NCBI GenBank assembly: GCA_965209015.1
Contig: OZ242367.1
Location: 434,001-498,000 of the forward strand
From: Bin80 sp965209015
Lineage (GTDB): Bacteria; Bacteroidota; Rhodothermia; Rhodothermales; Bin80
DNA length: 64,000 nt
Direction: 5' to 3'
Made by a program: the position numbers and the translations under genes. Positions 35,630 through 45,533 of the stretch are shown piece after piece. The notes beneath the pieces are model-generated. The model saw only the letters and a list, made by a program, of their open reading frames with translations. It ran no database searches and was not told the DNA's origin. Positions within the stretch are counted from its first letter, which is position 1. Every line of letters begins with the position of its first letter.

Positions 35630-38600
35630 TTACTTCACGAGGGTCATCCGTCCTTTGGCAAGTTGGATACCTGCATCCAGATTGGCAACGACACGATAAA
35701 TATAGAGACCTGATGGCAGGTTGGGAACCGCAAGCATCAACGATCTTGACGGACCCGCGGAGACACCAACGAATTCTTCCATATGAACTCTTTGCCCCAG
35801 CAGATTGAATACTTCCACCGACAGATCTGCCGCCGTTGGTAAGTCCACCAAGATATTCGTTGATGGATTGAACGGATTCGGATAATTCCCTATCAGTGCA
35901 AATTCTGTAACTGCATGACCAGTCTCAGCAGACGTTGTCCCTATCACTTCAATCGTAAAGTTGGTACTGACGGCTGTTCCAGCATTGTCAGTGGCAGTAA
36001 ATGTATAGGTCATTGAAGCGGAGGGCTCCTGAGGCGTACCTGAGATGTATGGACCCGAAGGAATGAATACCAATCCAGAGGGCAACTCAGGGGTCAGGGT
36101 ATACATGTATGGGGACTGCCCTCCCGAGGCTTTGGGCAGATTCAGCTGCTCAATCGGTTGGGACACGGTGTAGGTCTGATCTTGTATGTTGCCCGTCAGC
36201 GTGAATGCGTCTGTACAATTTGCGCCCATCACCTCGGAGACGGTATGTAGCCAATTCTGGAACTCATCATAGACTGGCGCACAGAGTGGCTGCCCATCAA
36301 AATGGAGAATGCCAAGACTCTCCAAGTTCGTCATCTCTCCTGGGAGTGTACCGTCCAGATTGTTCTCATCTATTCTCAACTCAATGAGGCCTGTTAAATC
36401 TCCCACAGTTTCCGGTAGAATACCAAGCATCCCGACTCCGCTAAGATTCAGTTCCGTTACACGTCCACGATAGACTTCTACCCCATTCCAAGCATCCAAC
36501 TCTTGAATCTGTGGCAGTTCTGAATCTGTAATTGACCAGTTTTCCTGTGCAGCCCACTGAGGCCCTTCCGTCTCTTCGTAAATATTTTTCAGTGCTTGCC
36601 AATCTTTCTCCAACTCTGCGGACGGAGAGGTGGTAGCTGAAAGGGTTGCATAGGGCCCTGTACCGATCTCATTCGTTGCAGCAACCTGCACTTCATAAGA
36701 CGTTCCGGGGAGGAGTTCACTCAGAGTCGCTTCACCTGCGGGGTAGCGCCTTTCCACCCATTCGCTTGGCTGAAAGCCTTCCAGTTCCCGCTCCTCATCG
36801 GATTCCCTATAGCGCACTTCGTATCGCAGGATCTCCATACCCCCATCCCGTTCGGGGGACTGCCAACTTAATTCAAGCTCGGAATCGGAAGCAGGTTGAA
36901 TCAAGAAGTCTAATGGAGACGATGGGATGGTTACATCCTGCGTAGAAGCTGCCCCAGCATAGACTGTTTCTGTATCATCAACTAAATGAAGGAGTTCAAC
37001 ATCATAAACAACTCCGGGAGAGAGGTCATAAATTCGTGCATTCCTTGCATTACCGAGGTTGGGAACCTGTTCCCACTGAGAAGCGGACTGCTCCCGATAG
37101 TACAATTCATACACATCCGTGGATGCAGAGGCGGCACCCTGTGAGGTTTTTCCCGCGCTAGGAGTTACTTCAACCCAGAACACATCCAGTTCGGTTGTAC
37201 TTTGTCCACAGACCGTCAACGTTAGCGAGGCACCTGTTTGGGCCGATGCTTGCGTGGCGGCGAATCCATTCGTATACGCTCCTGTGCCCGCACGATTCAC
37301 CGCGGCAATCTGAACTTGGTACAGTGCGGATGCACTCAGTCCACTAATGGTCTCTTGCAGACCAGTTTCCTCACGGGGCCATGTGGTCCAATCATTCGTA
37401 CCAGTTTTATAGCCTATCTCGTAGCTTGTGATTGGAGCGCCTCCATTGTCAAAAGGTGCATCCCATGATAGACGGAGTGCGTTGTCCGAAGTACCACATA
37501 CAACCAGATTTTCTGGATTCCCCGGAAGATTGGCTTGGGTTGTTGCGGACTCCTGAACAAATTCGCCATGCTCAGCGTCAATCAATCCGGCAACCCGAAC
37601 CTGATAGGTGGTTCCAGCCATAAGATCCGTGATGATCGCCTCAGTGGATAGCCCTGTATGAGCAATCTGTTGCCATGTCCCTGAACTCTCATCTCCACGA
37701 TACTCCACTCGATAGCCGATCACGTCAGGACCCGAGGTGGGAGCAGTCCATGTAGCCTGAACACTGGAGGTAGACAGGACGGTCAGCATTAAGGAAGAGG
37801 GAGCGTCAGGTAACCCCGTTTCATCCATGGTTTGTCCAGTGCTCTGAATAAATAACCCCATAAAGTCTGCATTGATCGCTGCAACCCGAACGTCATAACT
37901 TGTTCCTGGATTAAGGTTTTGAATAAGAATAGTCGTACTCTCCGAACTCTCTTCTTCCCAGTCTCCAGGTTGTCTTCCTGTTTGGGTTTCATCCTCGTCG
38001 GAGACGCGGTAGTCAATCTGGTACCGAAGGATTGGTATCCCTCCCGCGTCAACTGGAACTGTCCAGGATACTTCCAGATCTGTCGTAGAGGTGCCCGTAA
38101 CAATCAGAGCACGCGGAGGAGAGGGAGCGGTAGCAGACTCGGTCGTCACTGTACCCGATTCAAATTCACCTGCCCCCAAAGCATTCACCGCGGCAATGCG
38201 CACCTGATACTCCGTTCCTGCCATGAGATTAGTCAGGATCACTTCCTTAGTTTCCGCACGGCGAGTAAGAGTCATCGGATCCGAATCCGCAGGCGCATTG
38301 GTTGGGGCATATTCAATCGTATATGACCGCAAAGCCAGCCCACCTGTTTCCGTTGGTTTTGTCCAAGTGACGCGAACTTCAGTCGGGGATAGAGAGGCGA
38401 TGACCACATCCAACGGAGTGCCAGGAGTAGAAGTCTCCGCAACGGTGGTCGCCGTATCAATCTCCGTATACTCCCCCTGTCCGGCAGAATTCTCCGCCGC
38501 CACGCGCACATCATAAGACATGTTGGATAGCAGGTCGGTAATTTCTAGTGTGGTTTCAGTGGTTGAGAGTTCCTTCCAGTTCCCAGCGGGCTCCGCACCC

Positions 38601-41600
38601 TCTCCATCAGGATCGGACGTCCGATACGCTAGAATATAGGACAGTGAACCCCCTGAATTATTTTGATCTGGTGCTGACCAAGTAACCAAAATTCTTGATG
38701 GCGAAGTTGCACGCACCGATAGATCAAGGGGCGGGTTCGGAATGGCAATACTCGTGGTTGCCGATGCAACGGCGTAGGGACCGATCCCCGCTGAATTGAT
38801 GGCCGCCACTTGGACATCATAGGACGTTCCACCAGTGAGCCCTTCAATGGAAGCACGGGTCTCAATCCCAGTTTGTTCTACGGCGATCCATGGACCTGCT
38901 TCTTCGCTGTCCGTCGCCGAAGTCCGATATTGAATACTGTACCCTGTAATCTCAGACCCACTTGTTTCAGTGGGAGGTGACCAGGTCACCGACAGTTCAT
39001 TCGGGGAAATGACGGTGATTGCAAGATCCAATGGTACAGAGGTAACGCCGATATTCAGCGTCGTGAACGTCTGCGATGCAAAAGGACCTGCTCCCACAGA
39101 GTTAACTGCTGCAACTTGTACATTGTAGACTGTTTCCGCGACTAACCCAGATAGAGTGGCACTACTCGTCTCGTGGTCACTGAATTCCCAATCTCCTGGC
39201 GCAGTACCCTGTCCTGAACCATCGGCATCTGCTAATCGATAGCCAACCCGGTAGCCTGTCACGGTGGCCCCGCCGTTCTCATCGGAAGAGAGTTCTGTCC
39301 AAGTCAACTCTGCCCCGGTATGAGAAATAGATGAAATCTCAAATCCATCGGGTGGGCTCGTTGGCACCGTGGCCGGATTCGTGACACCGACCGTATTGGA
39401 GGAGTACTCTCCATCTCCAATACGGTTGTTCGCGGCAATCTGGACATCATACGATGTACCGGCACTCAATTGCGTGAGCGTACGTTGTAGACTCGCTGCA
39501 CTCTCAATCTCAATCACGGGTTCCCAATCCCCAGGCTGCACCCCCGGTGTAGTGACGTCGCTATCCGTCAAACGATAACGAAGTTTGTACAGCAGGATCG
39601 GCTGGCCGCCAGTAATCTCGGGGGCTTCCCAAGAAACGGTCAGTTCCGTAGGCGAAGGGGAGGTAATCTGAAGGCTCGTTGGGATCCCCGGTGCAGAAGA
39701 TGAGGTCGTCACCTCTTCTGATACAAATTCACCGGTGCCAGCGACGTTGATCGCTGCAACCCGTACATTGTAAGAGGTGCCAGGCAAGAGATCCGTAATG
39801 GTGGCCGTTGTACCCGAAGGGGTGGCATCGGACCAGGCAGAAGTCGCGGGAGCACTCGCGAGCCGGTACTGAACCGAATAAGCTGAGATCTCGCTTCCAC
39901 CGATCTGTGCTGGAACATCCCAAGAAATTGATAAGCTGGTGGGGCCCGTAACCTGAATCTCTACGTTCTGGGGCGCGGAGGGCGCATTCGCGTCCGTGGT
40001 CGTCGCAACCAACGTTCCCTCATCACCCGTGCCTGCACTGTTGACCGCTGACACGCCAATGACGTAGGACGTACCAGCCAGTAAACCCGTAAGTGAGACG
40101 GTCTGCCCTGCGGGAGAGGCGGAAGTCCAATTTTGGGAGCTCTCCAACCGATACCGGACTACATACCCCGTAACGGGAGCACCTCCATCGGAAGAGGGTG
40201 CAATCCACGCAACCGTTAACGCATTTTGCCCCTGAGCAGTCACATTAAGATTTTGAGGAGCAGTGGGCGCAATCGCTGCATTCGTACTTTGCGTGGTTCG
40301 GGCGTACGGCCCTGCCCCAGCGCTGTTATTCGCTGCAACCTCTAATTCGTACTCGGTACCTCCAGATAGATCACTGATTGAGGTAGAGGTTGCTCCGATG
40401 ACCGAAATAACTGACGACCATTGCGCGGTGCCACTCTGACGATAACGAATATTATAACTCTGGATTGCAGCTCCGCCATCATCCTCAGGTGCTTGCCAAC
40501 TGATGCTGATCTCCGTCGGAGATGTAGCACTGGCCGTGAGTGACCGAGGAACGGTAGGCTCAACCGCCGGGCCAGTCGTCCCTGTAAGCGTGGCAGCTAC
40601 TCCCTCCCCCTTTTCATTGGTGGCCTGGATGCTGATATCGTAGGTGGTCGCAGGTAACAGTGAACGAAGGACAACGGTTGTCCCCGTCACCTGTTGCGTC
40701 TCATAGGTGCTGGATGTGGTTAGTTTATGACCAACCGTGTATCCCGTAATCGTACCACCGCCATCACTTTGAGGAGCACTCCATTCCAGAGTGAGGGAAG
40801 AGTGCGTCGGGGCAGAGACGGTTGCACCTGTGGGAGCAGAAGCAAGGACAATCGGATTGGTGGCTACTTCGGAAGAGGTAGCAGGATCCCCTGTACCCGC
40901 AAGATTCGTTGCCGTAACCTGAACCTCGTAGATGGTCTCCACTTCCAAGCCCGTAATTGTGTGGATGAACACAGGACCGACAGCGTTCGGCGTGCTCCAT
41001 GCCGCAGGTGGGATTTCCACTTTGCGATGACTCACTTCATATCCAGTAATGAGCCGACCGCCATTTTCTGAGGGAGCTTCCCATGATACATCCAGTTCGG
41101 TTTGAGAGACCGCAGAGACCTGCAAATTCTGGGGAACACTTGGGAGTGCCGCATCGGTACGCCCAGAACCCATTGCAGGATCGCTGGCACCGACACCATT
41201 TACAGCAGCTACTCGGATATCATACAATACATATGGATCCAGGTTGGAGAGTGTGATTGTCTCCACGTTTCCAGAGTGGGAGGCATCAATCCAATTCCCC
41301 GCAGTTTGGCCGGCATCTGCCGCACGCCGATACTCTACGGTATAACCTGAAAGATTTGAACCGTTCGTCTCCGCCGGGGCAATCCATGTGACCGTCAAAG
41401 AAGAGGAGGTCGTAGCTGTAACCGTAACTTCCGTAGGTGAATCGGGAGCTGCCTGAGGGGTTCCTATTCCCTTAGCATAATCGCCTTCCCCAATGGCATT
41501 TCTGGCACGAACCTGTATATCATATGAGGTCCCTGCGACCAATGATGTGATCGTGAAGGTGTTTACTGAGCGGGAAACACGCATGTCTGTCCACCCTTCA

Positions 41601-43885
41601 GATCCCGAATCTGAAACGCGATGGCGTAGATCAAACCCTAAAATTTCCGCTCCGTTGTCAGTGGGAGTTTCCCATCTAGCAGTGAGAGATGTCGCGGAGG
41701 CAACAGTAACAAATATGGTAGGCCTTCCAGGAGCCGTGGCAGGAGTGCCAGCTCTCTCATCCGAGTAGGTTCCTGTTCCCACCGAGTTGATCGCTGCGAC
41801 CTGAATAAAGTACCCTGTTCCTGTCGTAAGTTCAGTGATCGTAGTCTCCGTGCCCGTGACAGTCGATGTCACAGAAGTCCAATCGCTGGGGTTTGCATTC
41901 TCGTCACGGTACTGAACCGAATAGCCAGTGATCTCAGCTCCACCGTTTTCCGTGGGAGCAACCCATGAGACGTCCAGAGAGGTCCCAGAGGCCACCGCTA
42001 CCGTCACGCCAGTAGGTGCCCCAGGGCGTACTACTAAGGTAATGGATTCCTCCTCCGAGTAGGTGCCGGTCCCGACCGAGTTGATTGCCGCAACCTGAAC
42101 AAAGTACTCTGTTCCTGTCGTAAGTTCAGTGATCGTAGTCTCCGTGCCCGTGGGATTCGGCGTTACGGAAGTCCAAGTGCTAGGGTTTTCATTTCCCCCG
42201 CGGTACTGGACGCTATAGCCTGTAATATCAGTCCCACCGTTTTCCGCGGGAGCATTCCATAATACGTTCAGGGATGTTCCCGAGGCTATCTCAACAGTTA
42301 CCCCAGAGGGTGCTCCGGGGGCAGTAATGGTTGGTCCTGCGGGGGTAGTTCCATTGCCGGTCAACCAGTCTCCAGTGCCAATTTCATTGACCGCAGCAAC
42401 CCTGACATCATACTGAGATTCGGGTTGCAAGCCTGTAATCGTGGCACTGGTGCCCGTACCCGTCGTAGGGAATGTGGTATATTCTGTCTCGGAGTCCAAC
42501 TTGTATTCAACCGTATATCCCGTGATATCCGTTCCTCCCGTTTCCACGGGAGCAACCCAAGTGAGGGCAAGTTGGCTAGGCTCGGTTTCATCTACCGCAA
42601 GATTCGTAGGAACACCGGGCGCCGTTGCAGGAAGGGTTTTTAGACGATCATCATCGCTATTAGTTCTAACCCGACTACTGCCAACATCATTGAACGCAGA
42701 AAGCTCAACACGATAGTTCGATTCTGCGCGGAGATTTGTGAAGGTATAACTAAGTTCCGAAGAAGGGTCTATCTCTATCGCTGGTAGAAATGAAGCTCTT
42801 GGCGGGTGCCTTGTTATGGCTACTCCATATTTGGTGATTGGGCTCCCACCATCATCATCTGGGGGGCTCCATGTTACGGTAATTTGGGAGGGTGTTTTAG
42901 AGAATCTAACATTAGCAGGTTGGTTAGGAGCCATTATAGGAATAAGAGGTGTCCACTCGGAGTCCACCTCATTATCATGCCCATCATCGTCCTTATAAAA
43001 CACTCTGGCCTTGATTCTCTTACCTCGGTCAATATCCCTTATTCTGTATTGAGGTGCAGAACCCAATGCATAACGAGTTATTTGTTCACCAGTAACATCA
43101 TCCCGAAAAGTACGCAATTCCTGATTCCCGTTTTCATCCTCTGCAATCCACGAAACATTAGGAGAAAATCCCTGATCTGGTGTCTCGCTACGAGCCATAG
43201 TCATTCCATCGGGATCTTGAACGCCAATATCTCCACTGGTGAGAAAAATGACATCAAAGACTTGGCGCTGAAGTTCTACCGCAGAGTTCACTACCCTTAG
43301 TTCTAACATGCCAGTAGGGAGATCATTCACAGGATTTACATTGAACGTAAACTGGAACACGCTGCTTTCATCACCACGGATAACTGTTTTGAAGCTAAAG
43401 CTACTATAATCGTCCCCGTTGTCATTTTGATCAGGCGTAAATATCAAGTTTCCTGCATCCAAATCGTCCTTTGAAATCGTCTGCCCATCAGATACATCGA
43501 CACCATTGAGCTTCAATGTTCCCGGCCCTGAGAATTCAGTAATTATCACAGAAAAGTCGGTTTCGTTTGTAAAGTCACTTGCCTCAATCGGGTAAGGCGT
43601 ATCCTCCTGTATATCCTTCTCCACGTTAGAAGCATTCGGAGAATCTGATTTGTCATCCTCCGGTGACTTCGTAACGCTCTCATCGGGTCTAAGTCCAAAC
43701 TCAACAGGGAAAGATGGAGGCGTTAAAAGAGAAGCGTCACTTACCCCCTCTGATACCGGCAATACAAGCCCGGATTCATTTGGTCCGCCTACATTATCGG
43801 CATAGGATTTCGGCGGAAAAACTGTACATATTTTAATTAAGGCGAGAAAAATAATTGGGACGAATCTAGATTTTGAATAAAGCAT
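35630..43885 (-). CDS. Giant fibronectin type III protein with type IX secretion signal
   Basis: About 2,751 residues from ATG 43885, which gives a signal peptide ending KSYA; the frame is open to 43924. Order: acidic linker; cadherin-like segment (about residues 90-200, LKLNGVDVSDGQ...LIFTPDQNDNGDD); 21 FN3 domains recognised by PxxxVTWSPP and SYDVQVAAIN patterns; a short leucine-rich repeat block (VTELNLSGVGMLG...); a putative Ig domain (SGTPQEPSAS); and a C-terminal sorting domain NYPNPFNPSTNI...GQRV...LPSGLYIYRV. That end is the T9SS type A signal, so the protein should be exported across the outer membrane and surface-attached or released. Likely an adhesin or matrix protein. Domains 3 and 4 are near-identical duplicates. 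Confidence 0.9.
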   Translation of the reverse strand: MLYSKSRFVPIIFLALIKICTVFPPKSYADNVGGPNESGLVLPVSEGVSDASLLTPPSFPVEFGLRPDESVTKSPEDDKSDSPNASNVEKDIQEDTPYPIEASDFTNETDFSVIITEFSGPGTLKLNGVDVSDGQTISKDDLDAGNLIFTPDQNDNGDDYSSFSFKTVIRGDESSVFQFTFNVNPVNDLPTGMLELRVVNSAVELQRQVFDVIFLTSGDIGVQDPDGMTMARSETPDQGFSPNVSWIAEDENGNQELRTFRDDVTGEQITRYALGSAPQYRIRDIDRGKRIKARVFYKDDDGHDNEVDSEWTPLIPIMAPNQPANVRFSKTPSQITVTWSPPDDDGGSPITKYGVAITRHPPRASFLPAIEIDPSSELSYTFTNLRAESNYRVELSAFNDVGSSRVRTNSDDDRLKTLPATAPGVPTNLAVDETEPSQLALTWVAPVETGGTDITGYTVEYKLDSETEYTTFPTTGTGTSATITGLQPESQYDVRVAAVNEIGTGDWLTGNGTTPAGPTITAPGAPSGVTVEIASGTSLNVLWNAPAENGGTDITGYSVQYRGGNENPSTWTSVTPNPTGTETTITELTTGTEYFVQVAAINSVGTGTYSEEESITLVVRPGAPTGVTVAVASGTSLDVSWVAPTENGGAEITGYSVQYRDENANPSDWTSVTSTVTGTETTITELTTGTGYFIQVAAINSVGTGTYSDERAGTPATAPGRPTIFVTVASATSLTARWETPTDNGAEILGFDLRHRVSDSGSEGWTDMRVSRSVNTFTITSLVAGTSYDIQVRARNAIGEGDYAKGIGTPQAAPDSPTEVTVTATTSSSLTVTWIAPAETNGSNLSGYTVEYRRAADAGQTAGNWIDASHSGNVETITLSNLDPYVLYDIRVAAVNGVGASDPAMGSGRTDAALPSVPQNLQVSAVSQTELDVSWEAPSENGGRLITGYEVSHRKVEIPPAAWSTPNAVGPVFIHTITGLEVETIYEVQVTATNLAGTGDPATSSEVATNPIVLASAPTGATVSAPTHSSLTLEWSAPQSDGGGTITGYTVGHKLTTSSTYETQQVTGTTVVLRSLLPATTYDISIQATNEKGEGVAATLTGTTGPAVEPTVPRSLTASATSPTEISISWQAPEDDGGAAIQSYNIRYRQSGTAQWSSVISVIGATSTSISDLSGGTEYELEVAANNSAGAGPYARTTQSTNAAIAPTAPQNLNVTAQGQNALTVAWIAPSSDGGAPVTGYVVRYRLESSQNWTSASPAGQTVSLTGLLAGTSYVIGVSAVNSAGTGDEGTLVATTTDANAPSAPQNVEIQVTGPTSLSISWDVPAQIGGSEISAYSVQYRLASAPATSAWSDATPSGTTATITDLLPGTSYNVRVAAINVAGTGEFVSEEVTTSSSAPGIPTSLQITSPSPTELTVSWEAPEITGGQPILLYKLRYRLTDSDVTTPGVQPGDWEPVIEIESAASLQRTLTQLSAGTSYDVQIAANNRIGDGEYSSNTVGVTNPATVPTSPPDGFEISSISHTGAELTWTELSSDENGGATVTGYRVGYRLADADGSGQGTAPGDWEFSDHETSSATLSGLVAETVYNVQVAAVNSVGAGPFASQTFTTLNIGVTSVPLDLAITVISPNELSVTWSPPTETSGSEITGYSIQYRTSATDSEEAGPWIAVEQTGIETRASIEGLTGGTSYDVQVAAINSAGIGPYAVASATTSIAIPNPPLDLSVRATSPSRILVTWSAPDQNNSGGSLSYILAYRTSDPDGEGAEPAGNWKELSTTETTLEITDLLSNMSYDVRVAAENSAGQGEYTEIDTATTVAETSTPGTPLDVVIASLSPTEVRVTWTKPTETGGLALRSYTIEYAPTNAPADSDPMTLTRRAETKEVILTNLMAGTEYQVRIAAVNALGAGEFESGTVTTESATAPSPPRALIVTGTSTTDLEVSWTVPVDAGGIPILRYQIDYRVSDEDETQTGRQPGDWEEESSESTTILIQNLNPGTSYDVRVAAINADFMGLFIQSTGQTMDETGLPDAPSSLMLTVLSTSSVQATWTAPTSGPDVIGYRVEYRGDESSGTWQQIAHTGLSTEAIITDLMAGTTYQVRVAGLIDAEHGEFVQESATTQANLPGNPENLVVCGTSDNALRLSWDAPFDNGGAPITSYEIGYKTGTNDWTTWPREETGLQETISGLSASALYQVQIAAVNRAGTGAYTNGFAATQASAQTGASLTLTVCGQSTTELDVFWVEVTPSAGKTSQGAASASTDVYELYYREQSASQWEQVPNLGNARNARIYDLSPGVVYDVELLHLVDDTETVYAGAASTQDVTIPSSPLDFLIQPASDSELELSWQSPERDGGMEILRYEVRYRESDEERELEGFQPSEWVERRYPAGEATLSELLPGTSYEVQVAATNEIGTGPYATLSATTSPSAELEKDWQALKNIYEETEGPQWAAQENWSITDSELPQIQELDAWNGVEVYRGRVTELNLSGVGMLGILPETVGDLTGLIELRIDENNLDGTLPGEMTNLESLGILHFDGQPLCAPVYDEFQNWLHTVSEVMGANCTDAFTLTGNIQDQTYTVSQPIEQLNLPKASGGQSPYMYTLTPELPSGLVFIPSGPYISGTPQEPSASMTYTFTATDNAGTAVSTNFTIEVIGTTSAETGHAVTEFALIGNYPNPFNPSTNILVDLPTAADLSVEVFNLLGQRVHMEEFVGVSAGPSRSLMLAVPNLPSGLYIYRVVANLDAGIQLAKGRMTLVK
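41761..42152 (-). repeat. Recent FN3-module duplication (294-bp offset)
   Basis: A 42-bp block is identical at 41817-41858 and 42111-42152, and similarity extends from 41761 and 42055 onward at the same 294-bp (98-codon) offset. The encoded FN3 domains share GTETTITELTTGT and QVAAINSVGTGTYS. The other FN3 units are much more divergent. Confidence 0.85.
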
Positions 43886-44185
43886 TTGATTTGGAGTAAT
43901 TAACATAACTAATGGGCATGACACCTGTACTTACTTGATCTACGAAGACCTACGAAAATGTTGCAGAGATCCGATCAATAAATATGTTCACGGATATATA
44001 TTTGGGGGTAATAACTTACTGTACAATGGAGGGGAAGCCAGACATAGGCGAGCGAAAGTACGGAAAACCCTGCCTTTAGTCAATAACTTGAAAGCGTTTT
44101 CAAGATCTTCACATAAAATTCACGCAAGTTTCACACTTTTAATTCCATTTCTTTCGTGCACCGTGGAAAGGTACCCCTCTGTGAT
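43886..44185. other. Intergenic region upstream of FN3 giant gene
   Basis: About 300 A+T-rich bases; no gene is supported. It should contain the promoter of the minus-strand giant gene. Confidence 0.35.
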
Positions 44186-44345
44186 GGGTGCGAATCCCAT
44201 CCAATAACTGTCGCTCCCCGGTTGGTAGCGGCCTTGGCGTATTATGGAGGTAACGATATGGTATGAAGCACTAGGACTTAAAGGGCTGCGTGAGCAACTT
44301 AGCGATCATGCGGCGCAGGCCTTGAAACGAACAGTCTAGGGAAAA
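44186..44345 (+). other. Possible group II intron domain I remnant or other structured RNA
   Basis: GATGGGTGCGAATCCCATC (44181-44199) forms a 6-bp stem with a 7-base loop. Downstream, GTAACGATATGGTATGAAGC and then GGGCTGCGTGAGCAACTTAG remind me of domain I of bacterial group II introns. There is no reverse transcriptase gene nearby, and no 5' GUGYG end or domain V is identified. The assignment rests on resemblance from memory only; part of the stretch may instead be the end of the ISL3 remnant next to it. Confidence 0.25.
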
Positions 44346-44560
44346 AGTCTGACCATTCGCCGTCAAATAGCATTGTGCTTCCCAAGTTTTCAAACCTTCT
44401 GTATCCTTTTCCGACTGTTTTGATTTCTTTAAGTTTTGGCGTTAATCCACACTGTCTCTGCGTTCAACCACATATGATAAAGCACATTACAAACTCTATC
44501 AAGGTGCCGCTAAGACCTCTCGGCAATCCTGATGATCGCACTGAAGTATATGTATCCAGA
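44345..44560 (-). pseudogene. Decayed ISL3-type transposase C-terminus (copy 2)
   Basis: The minus strand reads LTPKLKEIKTVGKGYRRFEN followed by a STMLFDGEWSDFFP segment. The intact ISL3 transposase at 50982-52238 has IKSIKVRARGYR and YFYLGGLDMYP at the same places. Upstream frames are broken. DNA similarity to 1-190 is obvious by eye (for example CGACTGTTTTGATTTCTT against CGACAGTTTTTGATTTCTT). Confidence 0.5.
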
Positions 44561-44744
44561 CGAAATTGCCAGTCTACGAAGCCTGAGCGCGGAGTTCAAA
44601 GAGATGCACTGAAATTCAATCTTCAGTTGGCGAACGGCGGCAGAGATGCTTGCTTCTTTGACTCACCCAATCACCGCCTCTTCAAAATCACACGTAAACT
44701 GTGTCCTCAGCGATGCCCAGTTGAGATTGGCCGGAGTAGTGATT

Positions 44745-44993
44745 TTAATGTTCAATATCTTTGGGAGGATTAGGGTCCTGCCCCGGCGGAATCGTATCTT
44801 TACTTCTGATTTTTCCATCACGTCCCTTTGTAGTAAGTTCGCCACCACCCTGATTTCTAAGATTCTCCTTAGCGGCATCTTGTGCATCTCTTTGAGTGTC
44901 ATGTAGACTTGTGGGCCTCTCTCTATCGTTTCGCTTATTCACCCACTTGCCGTTTTCATTTATATACACGGTGCGATCTTGTGGTTTTGCCAT
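44745..44993 (-). CDS. DUF2188 family protein
   Basis: An 82-residue protein matching the small DUF2188 fold: RTVYINENGKWVNKRN, SLHDTQRDAQDAAKENL, and GRDGKIRSKDTIPPG. Function is unknown; the family is cytoplasmic and widespread on mobile and accessory DNA. A short palindrome CATCACAGTGATG (45086-45098) lies upstream and might be an operator. Confidence 0.8.
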   Translation of the reverse strand: MAKPQDRTVYINENGKWVNKRNDRERPTSLHDTQRDAQDAAKENLRNQGGGELTTKGRDGKIRSKDTIPPGQDPNPPKDIEH

Positions 44994-45282
44994 TGTAATA
45001 ATTTGTTTGATGAACTGACCATTAGTCCAACTATTGTGCCATTATTCGTTTAATGTACTACGGGGGACATGCATACAATGTTTGTCATCACAGTGATGGA
45101 CATTTTGACAGAAAAATCACATAAACCGCAACATTGAAATTATTCCGGCACTGTGCCTACTGTCTCTCATTATACATCCAGAGTTGAGACACAAGAAGCC
45201 TCAATTGAACTTGTATGTTCCCATACCATAAGGTAGTCAATTCCATTCTGGCTGATTAATATTTAATTCTAATGGGGGAGGA

Positions 45283-45533
45283 ATGCCTAAGAGGAAAAGG
45301 ATCGCAGGGTGGAGAGTAGACTCTACGAACAGAGGGAAACGGGAATTGACATGACATATATAACCAGTCAATTATCAGAGCGTCCAACATGTCGGCAAAC
45401 ATATGTGAAGAAACTGTTGATAATGGCAAAATGGATGAGGCGTAAACAGGCTGATCCGCATACCATTCGACCGTCCGATTTCGGCATACAGGGAGATAAC
45501 ATTGTCAGACAGTTTAAGAAGTTTGACGATTAA
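45283..45533 (+). CDS. Two coupled short frames, possible integrase N-terminal remnant
   Basis: A 23-codon frame (45283-45354, preceded by GGGGGAGG) ends in ATGA, whose ATG opens a 60-codon frame (45351-45533). Together they read like one protein broken by a frameshift. The second part (TCRQTYVKKLLIMAKWMRR...TIRPSDFGIQG) loosely resembles the SAM-like core-binding domain of tyrosine recombinases. No catalytic domain follows, so it would be a remnant or an unrelated small protein. The 3' end overlaps the convergent regulator gene by 20 bp. Confidence 0.3.

Noticed and set aside
44181..44199. tRNA T-arm-like sequence GATGGGTGCGAATCCCATC
   Set aside because: No acceptor, D-arm or anticodon arm can be placed around it and the T-loop base is changed; better read as part of a larger structured element.
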